Of a DNA stretch of 56,763 nt, positions 8,547 to 16,908 are shown piece after piece. Location: positions 1-56,763 of the forward strand of contig CALVEH010000011.1 in NCBI GenBank assembly GCA_944326545.1, written 5' to 3'. The position numbers and the translations under genes were made by a program. This DNA comes from Candidatus Gastranaerophilales bacterium (GTDB lineage Bacteria > Cyanobacteriota > Vampirovibrionia > Gastranaerophilales > Gastranaerophilaceae). Position 1 is the stretch's first letter; every line of letters begins with the position of its first letter. Below the pieces are notes generated by a model, which had not been told where the DNA came from, did not search any database, and saw only the letters and a program-made list of their open reading frames with translations.

Positions 8547-9389
8547 ATGAGTTCATACATAAAAAAAGCTTTTGATATAACAAGAAAAAATATAATAATT
8601 ATCCAGCCGCTGGTTTTGTTTTTGATTATTTATACATTTACATCGTCAGCAGTTTTTCAGCTTGCACATAAAATCACTTATATTGTGTTTTTGACTGCAA
8701 ATATTTTGTTAGCTACAGCTTTCTTATCAGGTTGGCTTTATATGATAAAGAAAACTATTGCACATAACAAAAAGGCTGAAAACGATGAATACAAAGATGA
8801 AAAAGCAGAGGCAGAAGCTTCTTTAGCTTTGGGAAAAGAGTTTTTCCCCGGTGTTGGTGATTATTTTCCTGCTATAACCTTCACTGTATTATGCTATGTC
8901 GCAGTATTTATATTGCTAATGTTTGTCAGCCTCAAGGCCGGTTTGCGCTTTATGCCTCAAATCGATATAAACTGGTCTGATTTTATGGCTGCTGCTAATT
9001 CTACTCCTGTTGAGATGCAAAAGTATGTTGCTTCTTTGAGCTTTGCTCAATTAAAAGCAATAAACCTTTGGATGTTTTATATGGGCGGAATTTCTTCATT
9101 GTTTATGTTTTTGACAATGTTTTTATTTCCTGCCGCTTTTGATAAAAAAGAACAATACTTTTTTGTTCCGTTTTCTGCTTTCAACAGAAACATAGTATTT
9201 ATTTTTAAACACTTTTTTGGGTCTCTTGGTATAATTATTTTCTTGTACTTTTTACAGTTAGTATTTTCTATATTGAGTGTATTTTTCAGTATTAATATAA
9301 TACTTTCTGTAATTGGTTTGATTTTATCATTCTATTTTGTGACATACGCAATTGTTTTGATATTCTTATATTATGAAGAAGGAAAATAA
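8547..9389 (+). CDS. Polytopic membrane protein of unknown function
   Basis: About 280 residues with roughly six hydrophobic segments (near residues 18-36, 42-64, 112-135, 182-205, 225-250 and 252-275) and a charged loop at about 70-95. I do not recognise the family; it is loosely like the multi-helix 'YesL/DUF' membrane proteins encoded beside tRNA-modification genes. An ORF start at 8466 would lie upstream of the promoter, so the ATG at 8547 is chosen. It ends 17 bp inside miaA and is probably co-transcribed with it. Confidence 0.7.
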   Translation: MSSYIKKAFDITRKNIIIIQPLVLFLIIYTFTSSAVFQLAHKITYIVFLTANILLATAFLSGWLYMIKKTIAHNKKAENDEYKDEKAEAEASLALGKEFFPGVGDYFPAITFTVLCYVAVFILLMFVSLKAGLRFMPQIDINWSDFMAAANSTPVEMQKYVASLSFAQLKAINLWMFYMGGISSLFMFLTMFLFPAAFDKKEQYFFVPFSAFNRNIVFIFKHFFGSLGIIIFLYFLQLVFSILSVFFSINIILSVIGLILSFYFVTYAIVLIFLYYEEGK

Positions 9390-10323
9390 AAATACCGTAA
9401 TAGCAATTGTTGGCCCGACGGCGTCAGGAAAGAGTGCTTTGGCTGTTGAAGTTGCAAAGTATTTAGAATCTGAGATTATTTCTGCTGATTCAAGACAAAT
9501 ATTTAAAGAGTTTGATATTGCAACAGCAAAACCATCATTAGAAGAAATGCAAGGGATTAAACATTATTTGATTGATGAAATTGAGCCTGTTGAAGAATTT
9601 ACTGTTGCTGATTTTGCCGACAGAGCGTCTAAAATAATGAACAATTTATTTGAACAAGACAAAATCCCTGTGGTTGTTGGTGGTACTGGTCTGTATTTTA
9701 GAATACTTCTTGAAAATTATGATATGCCAAGAGTTGCACCAAATAAAGAATTGCGTGAAGAATTGCATAAAGTTGAAAAAGAGCAGGGCGTTAATGTTCT
9801 GTACAAAATGCTGCAAGATTTAGATCCTGTTCTTGCAGAAAAAATGCATCCCAATAATACTGTTAAAATAATACGTGCTCTTGAGGTTTGTCAGACTTTA
9901 AATATGCCTATGTCACAAGCTCAAAAGAAAAAAGAACCTTTATATGATGTCAAATGGTTTGGGCTTGGGCATATGAACGGTGAAGACAGGCAATATCTTT
10001 ACGATAGAACCGACAAAAGAGTTGATATTATGCTTGAACAGGGCTTGGAAAAAGAAGCAAAAACTCTTTTTGAAAAGTATGGCAAAATATCCAGCCTAAT
10101 GAATACTATTGGCTATCAGGAATTTATTGAATATTTTGAAGGGGCTTTATCTTATGATGAAGCTGTTGAAAAAATAAAACAAAATACAAGAAGATATGCC
10201 AAAAGACAGCTTACTTGGTTTAGAAAAAACTCAGATATTGAATGGCTTGAGATAAAAAATAAAACAACTTCAGATATTTTTGAAGAATTAAAACAAAGGC
10301 TTTGCAAAAGTCGTAAATTGTGA
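9373..10323 (+). CDS. miaA: tRNA dimethylallyltransferase
   Basis: A 316-residue enzyme that adds the dimethylallyl group to A37 of tRNAs reading UNN codons. Visible signatures are the P-loop GPTASGKS, the substrate-contacting DSRQIFKEFDIATAKP, GGTGLYFRILL and the C-terminal RRYAKRQLTWFRK. The start overlaps the upstream membrane protein by 17 bp. MiaB, which methylthiolates the product, is encoded at 20088. Both steps of ms2i6A37 synthesis are therefore present in the window, in separate operons. Confidence 0.96.
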   Translation: MKKENKNTVIAIVGPTASGKSALAVEVAKYLESEIISADSRQIFKEFDIATAKPSLEEMQGIKHYLIDEIEPVEEFTVADFADRASKIMNNLFEQDKIPVVVGGTGLYFRILLENYDMPRVAPNKELREELHKVEKEQGVNVLYKMLQDLDPVLAEKMHPNNTVKIIRALEVCQTLNMPMSQAQKKKEPLYDVKWFGLGHMNGEDRQYLYDRTDKRVDIMLEQGLEKEAKTLFEKYGKISSLMNTIGYQEFIEYFEGALSYDEAVEKIKQNTRRYAKRQLTWFRKNSDIEWLEIKNKTTSDIFEELKQRLCKSRKL

Positions 10324-10379
10324 AACAATAGAGAAAAGAAATTGTTTTTCGCATCACTATGTTATGAAAGGGTAAAATA

Positions 10380-11771
10380 TTGTTCGAACGTTTTACAGAA
10401 AAAGCAATAAACATAATTGCAATGGCGCAAAAAGAGGCAGCTGATTCTCAGACTTATAAAATTTACCCTGAACACATATTGCTAGGGATTTTGGAAACTA
10501 AGCACAACATTTGTTCACGTCTGCTTGCTTATGGTGGGATGAATCCCGAAACTTTTAGAAAATATGTTTATAACAAGTATCAAAATGTATCTCACGAGTT
10601 TAAACATACAAATATTGCCTTTAGTATCGGTTCGCAAAAAATTATTAAATTGGCGTCAGAACTTGCTACTAAAAAAACAAAATCCTATATAATGCCTGAA
10701 CATATCCTTTTGGCATTAATCATTGTTGGGGAATCAAAAGGTCCTGAGTTGGCTGAAGATTTTAAAGAATACGTTGCAGATATCCACAAACTAAAGCAGA
10801 CTCTATTAAAACTTATAGCCAAAAACGATAAAAAGAATGAATTACACCCTGAACAAGAATGTAGAAAAGACAGAAGCGAATATTCTACAGTTCAATCAAT
10901 ATTTAAAGAGGGTGAAGCTCAGACTATACTTGAAAGAGCTGTTGCAAAGCTTACTGCTTCTCATTATGAAATATTGGGTACGGAACAAATTGTTCAATCT
11001 ATTTTAGAAGACTCAAATACAGATGTGACAAAGCTTTTGAATGAATCCGGCATTAATCTTGATAGTTACTGTTCGAAACTAAAAGAGGTTTCATCAAGAC
11101 AAGCGGAGTTTGAAGAAAAGCAAATTATATTTACTCCAAATGCTTTTAAGACAATGTTGCTGGCTTTTGAAACAGCAAAAGAGCTCGGTTCTGCAAATGT
11201 AAAGCCTGAACATATCATACTCGGTGTGTTAAAGGCAAAAAGCGGTATTGCATACAACATTTTTAAAGAACTGAATGTTGTTGATGATGATTTGGCACAC
11301 AAAATTATTAAACCTATAGAAAAACAAATGCCTGAAACGCTTACTATTTTGAGATTAGCGAAAAGAGAAGCTCAATCTATGAACAGAAATATTGTTGGTA
11401 GTGAGTTTATTTTGTTGGGTATTATTGGCGAGGGTGCTGGTATTGGCGCAAAAGTTCTTTCTCAATTGGGTATAACAATTAAAGATGCTCGTATTGAGGT
11501 AGAGAAAGTTCTCGGTTATGGAAATTCGTACACTTTTGGCGAAGTTATGTTTTCTGACAGAGCGAAGAAGATTCTTGAAATCGCTTGGGAAAAAGCTAAA
11601 AAACACAAAAATTCCAAAATTGAATCAGAAAATCTGCTTTGGGCAATCACTCAAACGCCTGATTCTGTTGCAATGCAGGTATTAGCAAACCTTGGTGTTG
11701 ATGTTTTGGAAATTAACCAAGGCATCTTAAAAGAGCTTGAAGCTCTTAAAAACCAAAATAATGCAGAATAA
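10380..11771 (+). CDS. Triple Clp N-domain protein lacking an ATPase
   Basis: 463 residues made almost entirely of Clp_N (ClpC/ClpA N-domain) half-repeats. Six copies of the E-H/N-(I/L)-L helix motif occur at about 31, 107, 201, 277, 341 and 416 (for example EHILLGIL, EHILLALI, EHIILGVL), which equals three full N-domains. The opening MFERFTEKAINIIAMAQKEA matches ClpC. There is no Walker motif and no AAA+ domain, and the protein ends after the sixth half-repeat. The start codon is TTG, preceded by AAAGGG at 7 nt. In ClpC this domain binds adaptors and substrates (McsB phosphoarginine, MecA), so an adaptor or decoy role is possible. It lies 56 bp after miaA. Confidence 0.85.
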   Translation: MFERFTEKAINIIAMAQKEAADSQTYKIYPEHILLGILETKHNICSRLLAYGGMNPETFRKYVYNKYQNVSHEFKHTNIAFSIGSQKIIKLASELATKKTKSYIMPEHILLALIIVGESKGPELAEDFKEYVADIHKLKQTLLKLIAKNDKKNELHPEQECRKDRSEYSTVQSIFKEGEAQTILERAVAKLTASHYEILGTEQIVQSILEDSNTDVTKLLNESGINLDSYCSKLKEVSSRQAEFEEKQIIFTPNAFKTMLLAFETAKELGSANVKPEHIILGVLKAKSGIAYNIFKELNVVDDDLAHKIIKPIEKQMPETLTILRLAKREAQSMNRNIVGSEFILLGIIGEGAGIGAKVLSQLGITIKDARIEVEKVLGYGNSYTFGEVMFSDRAKKILEIAWEKAKKHKNSKIESENLLWAITQTPDSVAMQVLANLGVDVLEINQGILKELEALKNQNNAE

Positions 11772-11777
11772 AAATAA

Positions 11778-12023
11778 TTAAACTTCTAAAAAGAGTTTTC
11801 TGCCTACAATATTAGGTTTTCCGTTATAGTAACCTGCAAAGTAACCGCCTCTTACAGGTTGGTTTTTTCCGTAAAAAGTAGAACTCATTGAAGAATTTTG
11901 CATAAAAGGATTTGTTGACGGAGCGGCAAACGGGTTACCGGAAGCCGGACGAACAGCTGTAATCGCAGTAGTTTGTTGCGGGGTCAATGTTTTAGAAATT
12001 AAACCTAAAAGATTTTGTATCAT
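11778..12023 (-). CDS. Small hypothetical protein, Pro/Asn/Ser-rich
   Basis: 81 residues with no recognised domain. The N-terminus (MIQNLLGLISKTLTPQQ) is amphipathic, the middle is low-complexity (NPFAAPSTNPFMQNSS), and the tail is rich in Gly, Tyr and aromatic residues. The ATG at 12023 follows AAAGGA at 5 nt; a longer ORF from 12041 lacks such a site. A promoter is visible at 12093-12120. Confidence 0.6.
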   Translation of the reverse strand: MIQNLLGLISKTLTPQQTTAITAVRPASGNPFAAPSTNPFMQNSSMSSTFYGKNQPVRGGYFAGYYNGKPNIVGRKLFLEV

Positions 12024-12092
12024 AACAGTCCTTTCACACACCTAATTTATCAACAATTAAAATATACGGATTTTTTACTGTTAGTCATGTTA

Positions 12093-12120
12093 ATTATAAT
12101 ACATTATTAAAAAATGTTAA
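12093..12120 (-). promoter_or_regulatory. Predicted promoter for the 81-residue protein
   Basis: On the minus strand, TTAACA (12115-12120), a 16-bp spacer, then TATAAT (12093-12098). Confidence 0.5.
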
Positions 12121-12129
12121 GTCGTAATT

Positions 12130-12157
12130 TTGAAAAATCACCTGAACTGCGTATGTT
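12130..12157 (+). promoter_or_regulatory. Possible promoter for the 68-residue Cys-rich protein
   Basis: TTGAAA (12130-12135), a 16-bp spacer, then TATGTT (12152-12157). The -10 box is weak. Confidence 0.3.
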
Positions 12158-12204
12158 AATATTCTCTAAAAGTGTAAAAATGTTGATGGGACAGGAGATT
12201 TAAT

Positions 12205-12411
12205 ATGACAAAAAAATGCCCTTTTAATTTTGATGAATGCACTCCAGAGTGTGCTTTGTTTATTGCGCCTGATGATTTAAATGAGTTTGTATCAAACCGT
12301 TTAGCCAGTATTGGTGTGTTTGACAGAGATAAAGGTATGTGTGCTTTTAAAAATCATGCACTGGCTAAAAGTAGAGAAATATTTGAAAAAAGCCAAAATA
12401 ATAAGTTTTAG
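12205..12411 (+). CDS. Small Cys-rich protein
   Basis: 68 residues with a strong ribosome-binding site (ACAGGAGA). The N-terminus carries Cys at positions 5, 12 and 16 (CPFNFDECTPECALF), with a fourth Cys near residue 52 (KGMCAF). Four cysteines in this spacing could bind zinc or an Fe-S cluster; similar short proteins occur in phage and accessory regions. I cannot name the family. Confidence 0.6.
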   Translation: MTKKCPFNFDECTPECALFIAPDDLNEFVSNRLASIGVFDRDKGMCAFKNHALAKSREIFEKSQNNKF

Positions 12412-12474
12412 CCATAGCATTATTTGAAAAATTTATTATACTAAAAATATAAGTACCTAATTTGAAAGCAATAC

Positions 12475-13464
12475 ATGAGCGATTTAAGTCTTGGTCAATT
12501 TATAAAAAATGTCTTTGACTACAGCACAGGAAAACCCGTACAACAACAGCCGGGTAAAGTTGCCAACGAAAATTTTCAGCGTGCGCAAAACGAAGCAATG
12601 AAAATGGTTCAGCAAACAGCTCAAAATATTACACAAAATTTTGCTCAACAACAAAATATCTTGCAAACACAAATGATGCTAAAAGAACTTTCTAATATGG
12701 AACGTTCTTGGCTTATGAAAAATTTATTTAACTTCCCTGAAAATATTTCTCAGTTGCTTGAAAATTTTGTTACAGAAGGAAAAACTGTTTCTTCTAAGGA
12801 GCTTTTAGCTCTCATGTCAAAAGAGCTGGATTTGTCAAAACTACTGGTTTTGTTGCAAACTAACGGTAAATCTGCACTTGAAAAAATAACCAAAATGATT
12901 GCGACTTTAAATCAGTCCGGTATTTATAACACGCAGCAGCTAAAAGAGATGTCTGTTCTTATCAATGCTTGTATCCCGGCAAATGATGCCTCTCAATCAC
13001 AAATCTTAAAGAGTTTTATGATAATGTATCTGCCTTGGCTTCCGTTAAATGAAAGTGTTGGATTTAATTTCGGGGCAGATTCTGCTAACGAAGGTGAAAA
13101 ATCCGCGGGTGAAGATACAATTACGATTATTATTACTACAAAAAACTACGGTATCGTAAAAATCCTTTTGTATAAAGAAACAGACGGATACAATATGGAT
13201 GTTAATTGCCGTGAGGATTTTCCTAAAGACAGATTTAATGAGGCGGTTAAGTCTGATACCTCTTTTGTATTGGAAAATCCCCCGACATACACTACACGAA
13301 CAAAGTCAGAAACTGAAGATGAAAAGAATGATACAAACATTACTTTTTCAAAAAGTTTAAAAGTTTCTCCTCAGCTTCTGATCATAATACATGCAATTAT
13401 ACGCCTTGTTATGGAAATAGATTCACAAGGCACTTTGCAAGAAAAAAGGAAAGAATCTATCTAG
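12475..13464 (+). CDS. Hypothetical protein, Gln-rich N-terminus
   Basis: 329 residues. Residues 20-75 are rich in Gln and Asn (NITQNFAQQQNILQTQ). A helical middle section follows (about 80-190), then a C-terminal region of beta strands (ITIIITTKNYGIVKILLYK) and a final amphipathic helix. The overall plan loosely recalls the hook-length protein FliK (Gln-rich head, beta-rich tail), but no flagellar gene is nearby and I do not assign it. The ribosome-binding site is weak. Its stop codon overlaps the stop of a convergent 47-residue ORF. Confidence 0.6.
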   Translation: MSDLSLGQFIKNVFDYSTGKPVQQQPGKVANENFQRAQNEAMKMVQQTAQNITQNFAQQQNILQTQMMLKELSNMERSWLMKNLFNFPENISQLLENFVTEGKTVSSKELLALMSKELDLSKLLVLLQTNGKSALEKITKMIATLNQSGIYNTQQLKEMSVLINACIPANDASQSQILKSFMIMYLPWLPLNESVGFNFGADSANEGEKSAGEDTITIIITTKNYGIVKILLYKETDGYNMDVNCREDFPKDRFNEAVKSDTSFVLENPPTYTTRTKSETEDEKNDTNITFSKSLKVSPQLLIIIHAIIRLVMEIDSQGTLQEKRKESI

Positions 13465-13604
13465 GCTGTTTTTTGAACAGACTCTTTCAATGCTTTTTCA
13501 TAAACAAGTGATTTTAAAAGACTGTCTTTCAATATTTCTTTTAAATCAGTGCTTTGATTCTTTATGCCAATTTTAATTTCTTTTCTGTCTGCGTATTTTT
13601 TCAT
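13461..13604 (-). CDS. 47-residue ORF translationally coupled to DAHP synthase
   Basis: A short Lys-rich helical ORF (MKKYADRKEIKIGIKNQSTD...) whose ATG overlaps the DAHP synthase stop by one base (TAATG). The same coupling is used between the PadR and DUF512 genes at 1151. Composition is protein-like and the frame runs precisely to the convergent neighbour's stop. The function is unknown. Confidence 0.5.
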   Translation of the reverse strand: MKKYADRKEIKIGIKNQSTDLKEILKDSLLKSLVYEKALKESVQKTA

Positions 13605-14668
13605 TATTTTAAAGCAGCCTTTTCTTTTTCTGATTTAAGAACTTTATTGTCGTAGTCGATTCTGCCGATCATCTTGTTAAGGTGTCTTTGAACTTCTTTA
13701 AATTGAGGCAAGCTCAAGCTTTGTGCGCCGTCTGATGAAGCGTTGTCAGGGTCATTGTGGATTTCTATCATCAAGCCGTTTGCTCCTGCAACTAAAGCAG
13801 CTTTGCTCATAGGTTCTACAAGATATCTTCTGCCTGTTCCGTGGCTTGGGTCTGCAATAATCGGCAAGTGTGAGTATTTTTTGATGATAGGAATTGCCGC
13901 AATATCAAGAGTATTTCTTGTAAATGTTGAATCAAAACCTTTTACGCCTCTTTCGCAAAGTATAACTTTATCGTTATCGTTTGCCAGGATGTGCTCTGCT
14001 GCGAGTAAAAATTCTCTTATTGTTGCAGCAGGGCCTCTTTTTAATAAAACAGGCTTGCCTGCTTTACCAACAGCTTTTAACAATTTGAAGTTTTGCATGT
14101 TACGTGCGCCGATTTGAATCAGGTCAACATAATCGCAGAACATATCTACATCGGCTGTGTCCATAACTTCAGAAACAACCAACATACCTGTTTTTTCTGC
14201 TGCTTCTTTTAGGTATTGAAGCCCTTTTTCTCCTAACCCTTGGAAATCGTAAGGTGAAGTTCTTGGTTTAAATGCACCGCCTCTTAAAAATTCGCAGCCC
14301 ATTTCTTTTGCTGCTGTTGAAATCTGCATTAAACCGTCAAAATCTTTTTCTACGGAGCAAGGTCCAACCATCATAACAGGTCTTTCAAGTCCGCCGACTT
14401 TTACTCCGTTTTTAAATTCTATTACCGTGTCTTCTTCACGATATTCTCTTGATGCCAGTTTATATGGTTCTTGAATAAGTTTTACTTCTCTTACGCCTTC
14501 AAAAGAAGCTACTGATTGAGGTTCTATTAATCTTTTATCACCGATAGCAGCGAGAACTGTCATTACATCGCCGTGGTTTAAAACGATTTTAAAACCTTTA
14601 TTTTCCATGTATCTTTTGACTGCATTGATTTGTTCTACAGTTGCTTTTGGTTCCATTATTATAATCAT
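13604..14668 (-). CDS. aroF: 3-deoxy-7-phosphoheptulonate (DAHP) synthase
   Basis: First enzyme of the shikimate pathway, condensing phosphoenolpyruvate and erythrose 4-phosphate. The 354 residues comprise an N-terminal ferredoxin-like regulatory domain (1-85) and a type I-beta TIM barrel with GPCSVEKDF, RGGAFKPRTSPYDFQG, KRGPAATI and ADPSHGTGRR. This domain plan is the one subject to feedback inhibition in Thermotoga-type enzymes, though which ligand is used here cannot be told. The first ATG follows AGGGA at 9 nt. It lies 18 bp after the nucleotidyltransferase gene and is coupled to the 47-residue ORF. Confidence 0.93.
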   Translation of the reverse strand: MIIIMEPKATVEQINAVKRYMENKGFKIVLNHGDVMTVLAAIGDKRLIEPQSVASFEGVREVKLIQEPYKLASREYREEDTVIEFKNGVKVGGLERPVMMVGPCSVEKDFDGLMQISTAAKEMGCEFLRGGAFKPRTSPYDFQGLGEKGLQYLKEAAEKTGMLVVSEVMDTADVDMFCDYVDLIQIGARNMQNFKLLKAVGKAGKPVLLKRGPAATIREFLLAAEHILANDNDKVILCERGVKGFDSTFTRNTLDIAAIPIIKKYSHLPIIADPSHGTGRRYLVEPMSKAALVAGANGLMIEIHNDPDNASSDGAQSLSLPQFKEVQRHLNKMIGRIDYDNKVLKSEKEKAALK

Positions 14669-14686
14669 TTCGGCTTTTCCCTTTGT

Positions 14687-15712
14687 TTATACGTTACTGC
14701 ATTCAATAATTCTGTCTGGGCCTATAACTTCCCAACGAGATGTACCCTCCAGAGAGCTTTTTATTGTTGTATTGTTTGCACATACGACATTTTTTAATGT
14801 AACGTTGTCAGCAACAGTTACGTTGTCCCATAAAATTACGTTCTCCATTTTTACGTTTTTGCCTATTGTGCAATTTTTACCAATTACAACATTGTTTAAA
14901 AGACTTGTATCTTCAGGTAATTTTGTGTTTTCTCCGATTACATATACAGAGTTGTATTTTCTTATTATATTAGGGTCTTTTATCAGAACTTTTTTGCTTA
15001 ATGCGTCAATATTAGATTGGATATATTGTTCAATAGTTCCTATATCTGACCAATAAGAATAAATTCTGTATGTGTTTATTTTTTCGCCTGCTTCAAGAAG
15101 TCTTGGGAAAACATTTTTTGCAAAATCATATTTTTCGCCTTTAGGAATAAAGTCAAAAATACGTTTGTTAAAGACATAAATACCAGTGTTTATGTAATTG
15201 CTTTTTGCTTCTTCTATGGAAGGTTTTTCTTGAAATTCAGAAACATAGTGCTCTTTTGTTGGTACAACTACACCAAAGTGACAAACTTCTGCATGGTCAA
15301 CTGCTGAAATTGCCATTGTTGCGATGCATCCGCTTTCTTTGTGAGATTTTACTATTTTGTCTAAGTCTGCATCGTGTAATCCATCTGCACTGACTACTAT
15401 AAAATCTTCTACATCATCAAAAAAGAATTCACATTTTTTTACGCCACCAGCTGTGCCTGATAGTGTTTCTTCGTGTATGTAGTCGAAGTGTATATCAACC
15501 GGTGAGTTTTTAGTGTATCTGTTTTGTATTTGTTCAGCGAGATAATGGGTATTTGCAATAACCTTTTCAACTCCGTAGTCTCTGAGTTTCTGCAAAAGAA
15601 TATCCATTACAGGTTTATTCAAGACAGGTACTAAAGGTTTTGGAATTTTTTGTGTTAATGGGTCCAGTCTTGAGCCTACACCAGCTGCCATAACCATTGC
15701 TTTTTTAATCAA
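14687..15712 (-). CDS. Sugar-phosphate nucleotidyltransferase (GMPP-like)
   Basis: About 341 residues. An N-terminal nucleotidyltransferase domain has the signature MAAGVGSRLDPLTQKIPKPL and a VSADGLHDAD metal site. The C-terminal left-handed beta-helix has hexapeptide-like turns (IGKNCTIGKNVKMENVIL). This plan fits mannose-1-phosphate guanylyltransferase or glucose-1-phosphate thymidylyltransferase-like enzymes that make activated sugars for surface glycans; the exact sugar is not determined. The start is uncertain. A GTG at 15721 touches the GGGGAG site, whereas the TTG at 15712 has 8 nt spacing and is preferred. It is first in the unit with aroF. Confidence 0.82.
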   Translation of the reverse strand: MIKKAMVMAAGVGSRLDPLTQKIPKPLVPVLNKPVMDILLQKLRDYGVEKVIANTHYLAEQIQNRYTKNSPVDIHFDYIHEETLSGTAGGVKKCEFFFDDVEDFIVVSADGLHDADLDKIVKSHKESGCIATMAISAVDHAEVCHFGVVVPTKEHYVSEFQEKPSIEEAKSNYINTGIYVFNKRIFDFIPKGEKYDFAKNVFPRLLEAGEKINTYRIYSYWSDIGTIEQYIQSNIDALSKKVLIKDPNIIRKYNSVYVIGENTKLPEDTSLLNNVVIGKNCTIGKNVKMENVILWDNVTVADNVTLKNVVCANNTTIKSSLEGTSRWEVIGPDRIIECSNV

Positions 15713-15919
15713 AACGTTCACTCCCCGATTTCTTATATAAAAAACTTAAGTAAAATTGTAGTATAAAACGCTTATATTGTACATTTTTTTATACATTATT
15801 TAACATTTATACATTTTTAATGCTAATATAATTAAATAAAGGTTTGAAACAAAAACTGTTAATCTACAATGGTTGTAACAACTCACTAGATTATATGTAC
15901 AATTTACGAAAGGGAAAAA

Positions 15920-16750
15920 ATGTTGGATTTATCTCAAACTTATGAAGTTGTAATTTTTTCAATTGGGGATACTAAAGCAGGCACAAAAATGGGAAAACTG
16001 CAGTTGAAAAATTTATCGGATGATTCTCTTTTAAATTGTATTTTGTGGGAAGAAACTCTTAACAGATATGACAGCAAGTTTTTTAGAACAGGTAACCACC
16101 TTAAAATTTTAGGCGGTTCTTATAACGAAAAATATAACAACTGTTTGATTTCCAGCGTTGAACTTGTTAAAGAAGCTAAAATCGGTCTTGATGAAGAAGA
16201 AAGAAACAAACTTTTTGATTCTATTGTTGAATATGCAAATGAAATTGAAGAAGAAGATTTGAAAAAATATGTAGTAGGGCTTTTGTTTGAATATGAAGAA
16301 AAATTCAAAACCGCTCCTGCTGCAAGATTAATGCACCACAATTATTTGGGCGGTTTGGTTGAACACACTTTTGAGTGTCTTGAAATTTCAAAGTGTGTTA
16401 TGTCAGGTTTGTACAAAAAAGTTAATAAGTCTTATGTTTATGCTGCTTGTATTTTGCACGATTTCGGTAAAATTTTTGAGTATAAAATTGATTTAGAATC
16501 AGGGCTTATTGAGTATGATGAAGATTTTCCTAAAGAATGGCTTACTCACTCGCAGTGGGGATTTTCAAATTGTATGGCAAACGGTTTTAAAACTGTTGCA
16601 AAAATGATAGCAGCTCACCATGGACGTGCAGAGTGGGGTGCTATTGTTGATTTGAATGAAAGAGACTTGGACCCGTTGTTGTACCTTATTCACCATATTG
16701 ATGATTTAAGTGCAAAATTTGGCAGAACTGCAATAAGCGATTTGGGTTAG
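15920..16750 (+). CDS. YhaM-like OB-fold/HD-domain 3'-5' exoribonuclease
   Basis: 276 residues. An N-terminal OB-fold (about 1-85, with KMGKLQLKNLSD) is followed by an HD domain with HHNYLGGLVEHT, ILHDFGKIFEY, AAHHGRAEW and HHIDDL. The order and motifs fit the YhaM family of manganese-dependent 3'-5' exoribonucleases, and the length is slightly short (YhaM is about 310). GAAAGGG precedes the ATG. The roughly 200 bp upstream is very AT-rich, with several ATACATT words at about 15778-15825 that could be operator sites; no clear promoter was identified. Confidence 0.8.
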   Translation: MLDLSQTYEVVIFSIGDTKAGTKMGKLQLKNLSDDSLLNCILWEETLNRYDSKFFRTGNHLKILGGSYNEKYNNCLISSVELVKEAKIGLDEEERNKLFDSIVEYANEIEEEDLKKYVVGLLFEYEEKFKTAPAARLMHHNYLGGLVEHTFECLEISKCVMSGLYKKVNKSYVYAACILHDFGKIFEYKIDLESGLIEYDEDFPKEWLTHSQWGFSNCMANGFKTVAKMIAAHHGRAEWGAIVDLNERDLDPLLYLIHHIDDLSAKFGRTAISDLG

Positions 16751-16753
16751 ATT

Positions 16754-16816
16754 ATGGGAATATTTGATCTTTTAGGAAATGTTATCCTTGGAATTATGAC
16801 TATATTCGGAGGATAG
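16754..16816 (+). CDS. Possible 20-residue hydrophobic peptide
   Basis: An ATG 3 nt after the YhaM-like stop opens a 20-codon frame encoding one hydrophobic, Gly-rich helix (MGIFDLLGNVILGIMTIFGG). The ribosome-binding site is weak. The composition resembles small membrane-active or membrane-anchored peptides. It is followed by a stem-loop at 16834-16855. This may be chance. Confidence 0.3.
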   Translation: MGIFDLLGNVILGIMTIFGG

Positions 16817-16833
16817 GTTTTTGCAAATAAAAA

Positions 16834-16855
16834 AGATGAGTTAAATAACTCATCT
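16834..16855. terminator. Stem-loop downstream of the YhaM-like gene
   Basis: A perfect 9-bp stem AGATGAGTT / AACTCATCT with an AAAT loop. The following sequence is only weakly T-rich, while an A-run precedes it, so as drawn the better U-tract is on the minus strand. It probably terminates or protects transcripts from both sides. Confidence 0.5.
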
Positions 16856-16908
16856 AATAATCAAGCAATAGTTTATAATTAGGGGAATATGAATAGTTAA
16901 TCTTTTTA

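Noticed and set aside
15778..15825. Several ATACATT words upstream of the YhaM-like gene, resembling iterons
   Set aside because: The region is so AT-rich that such words recur by chance. There is no regular spacing and no replication or DnaA-box context.
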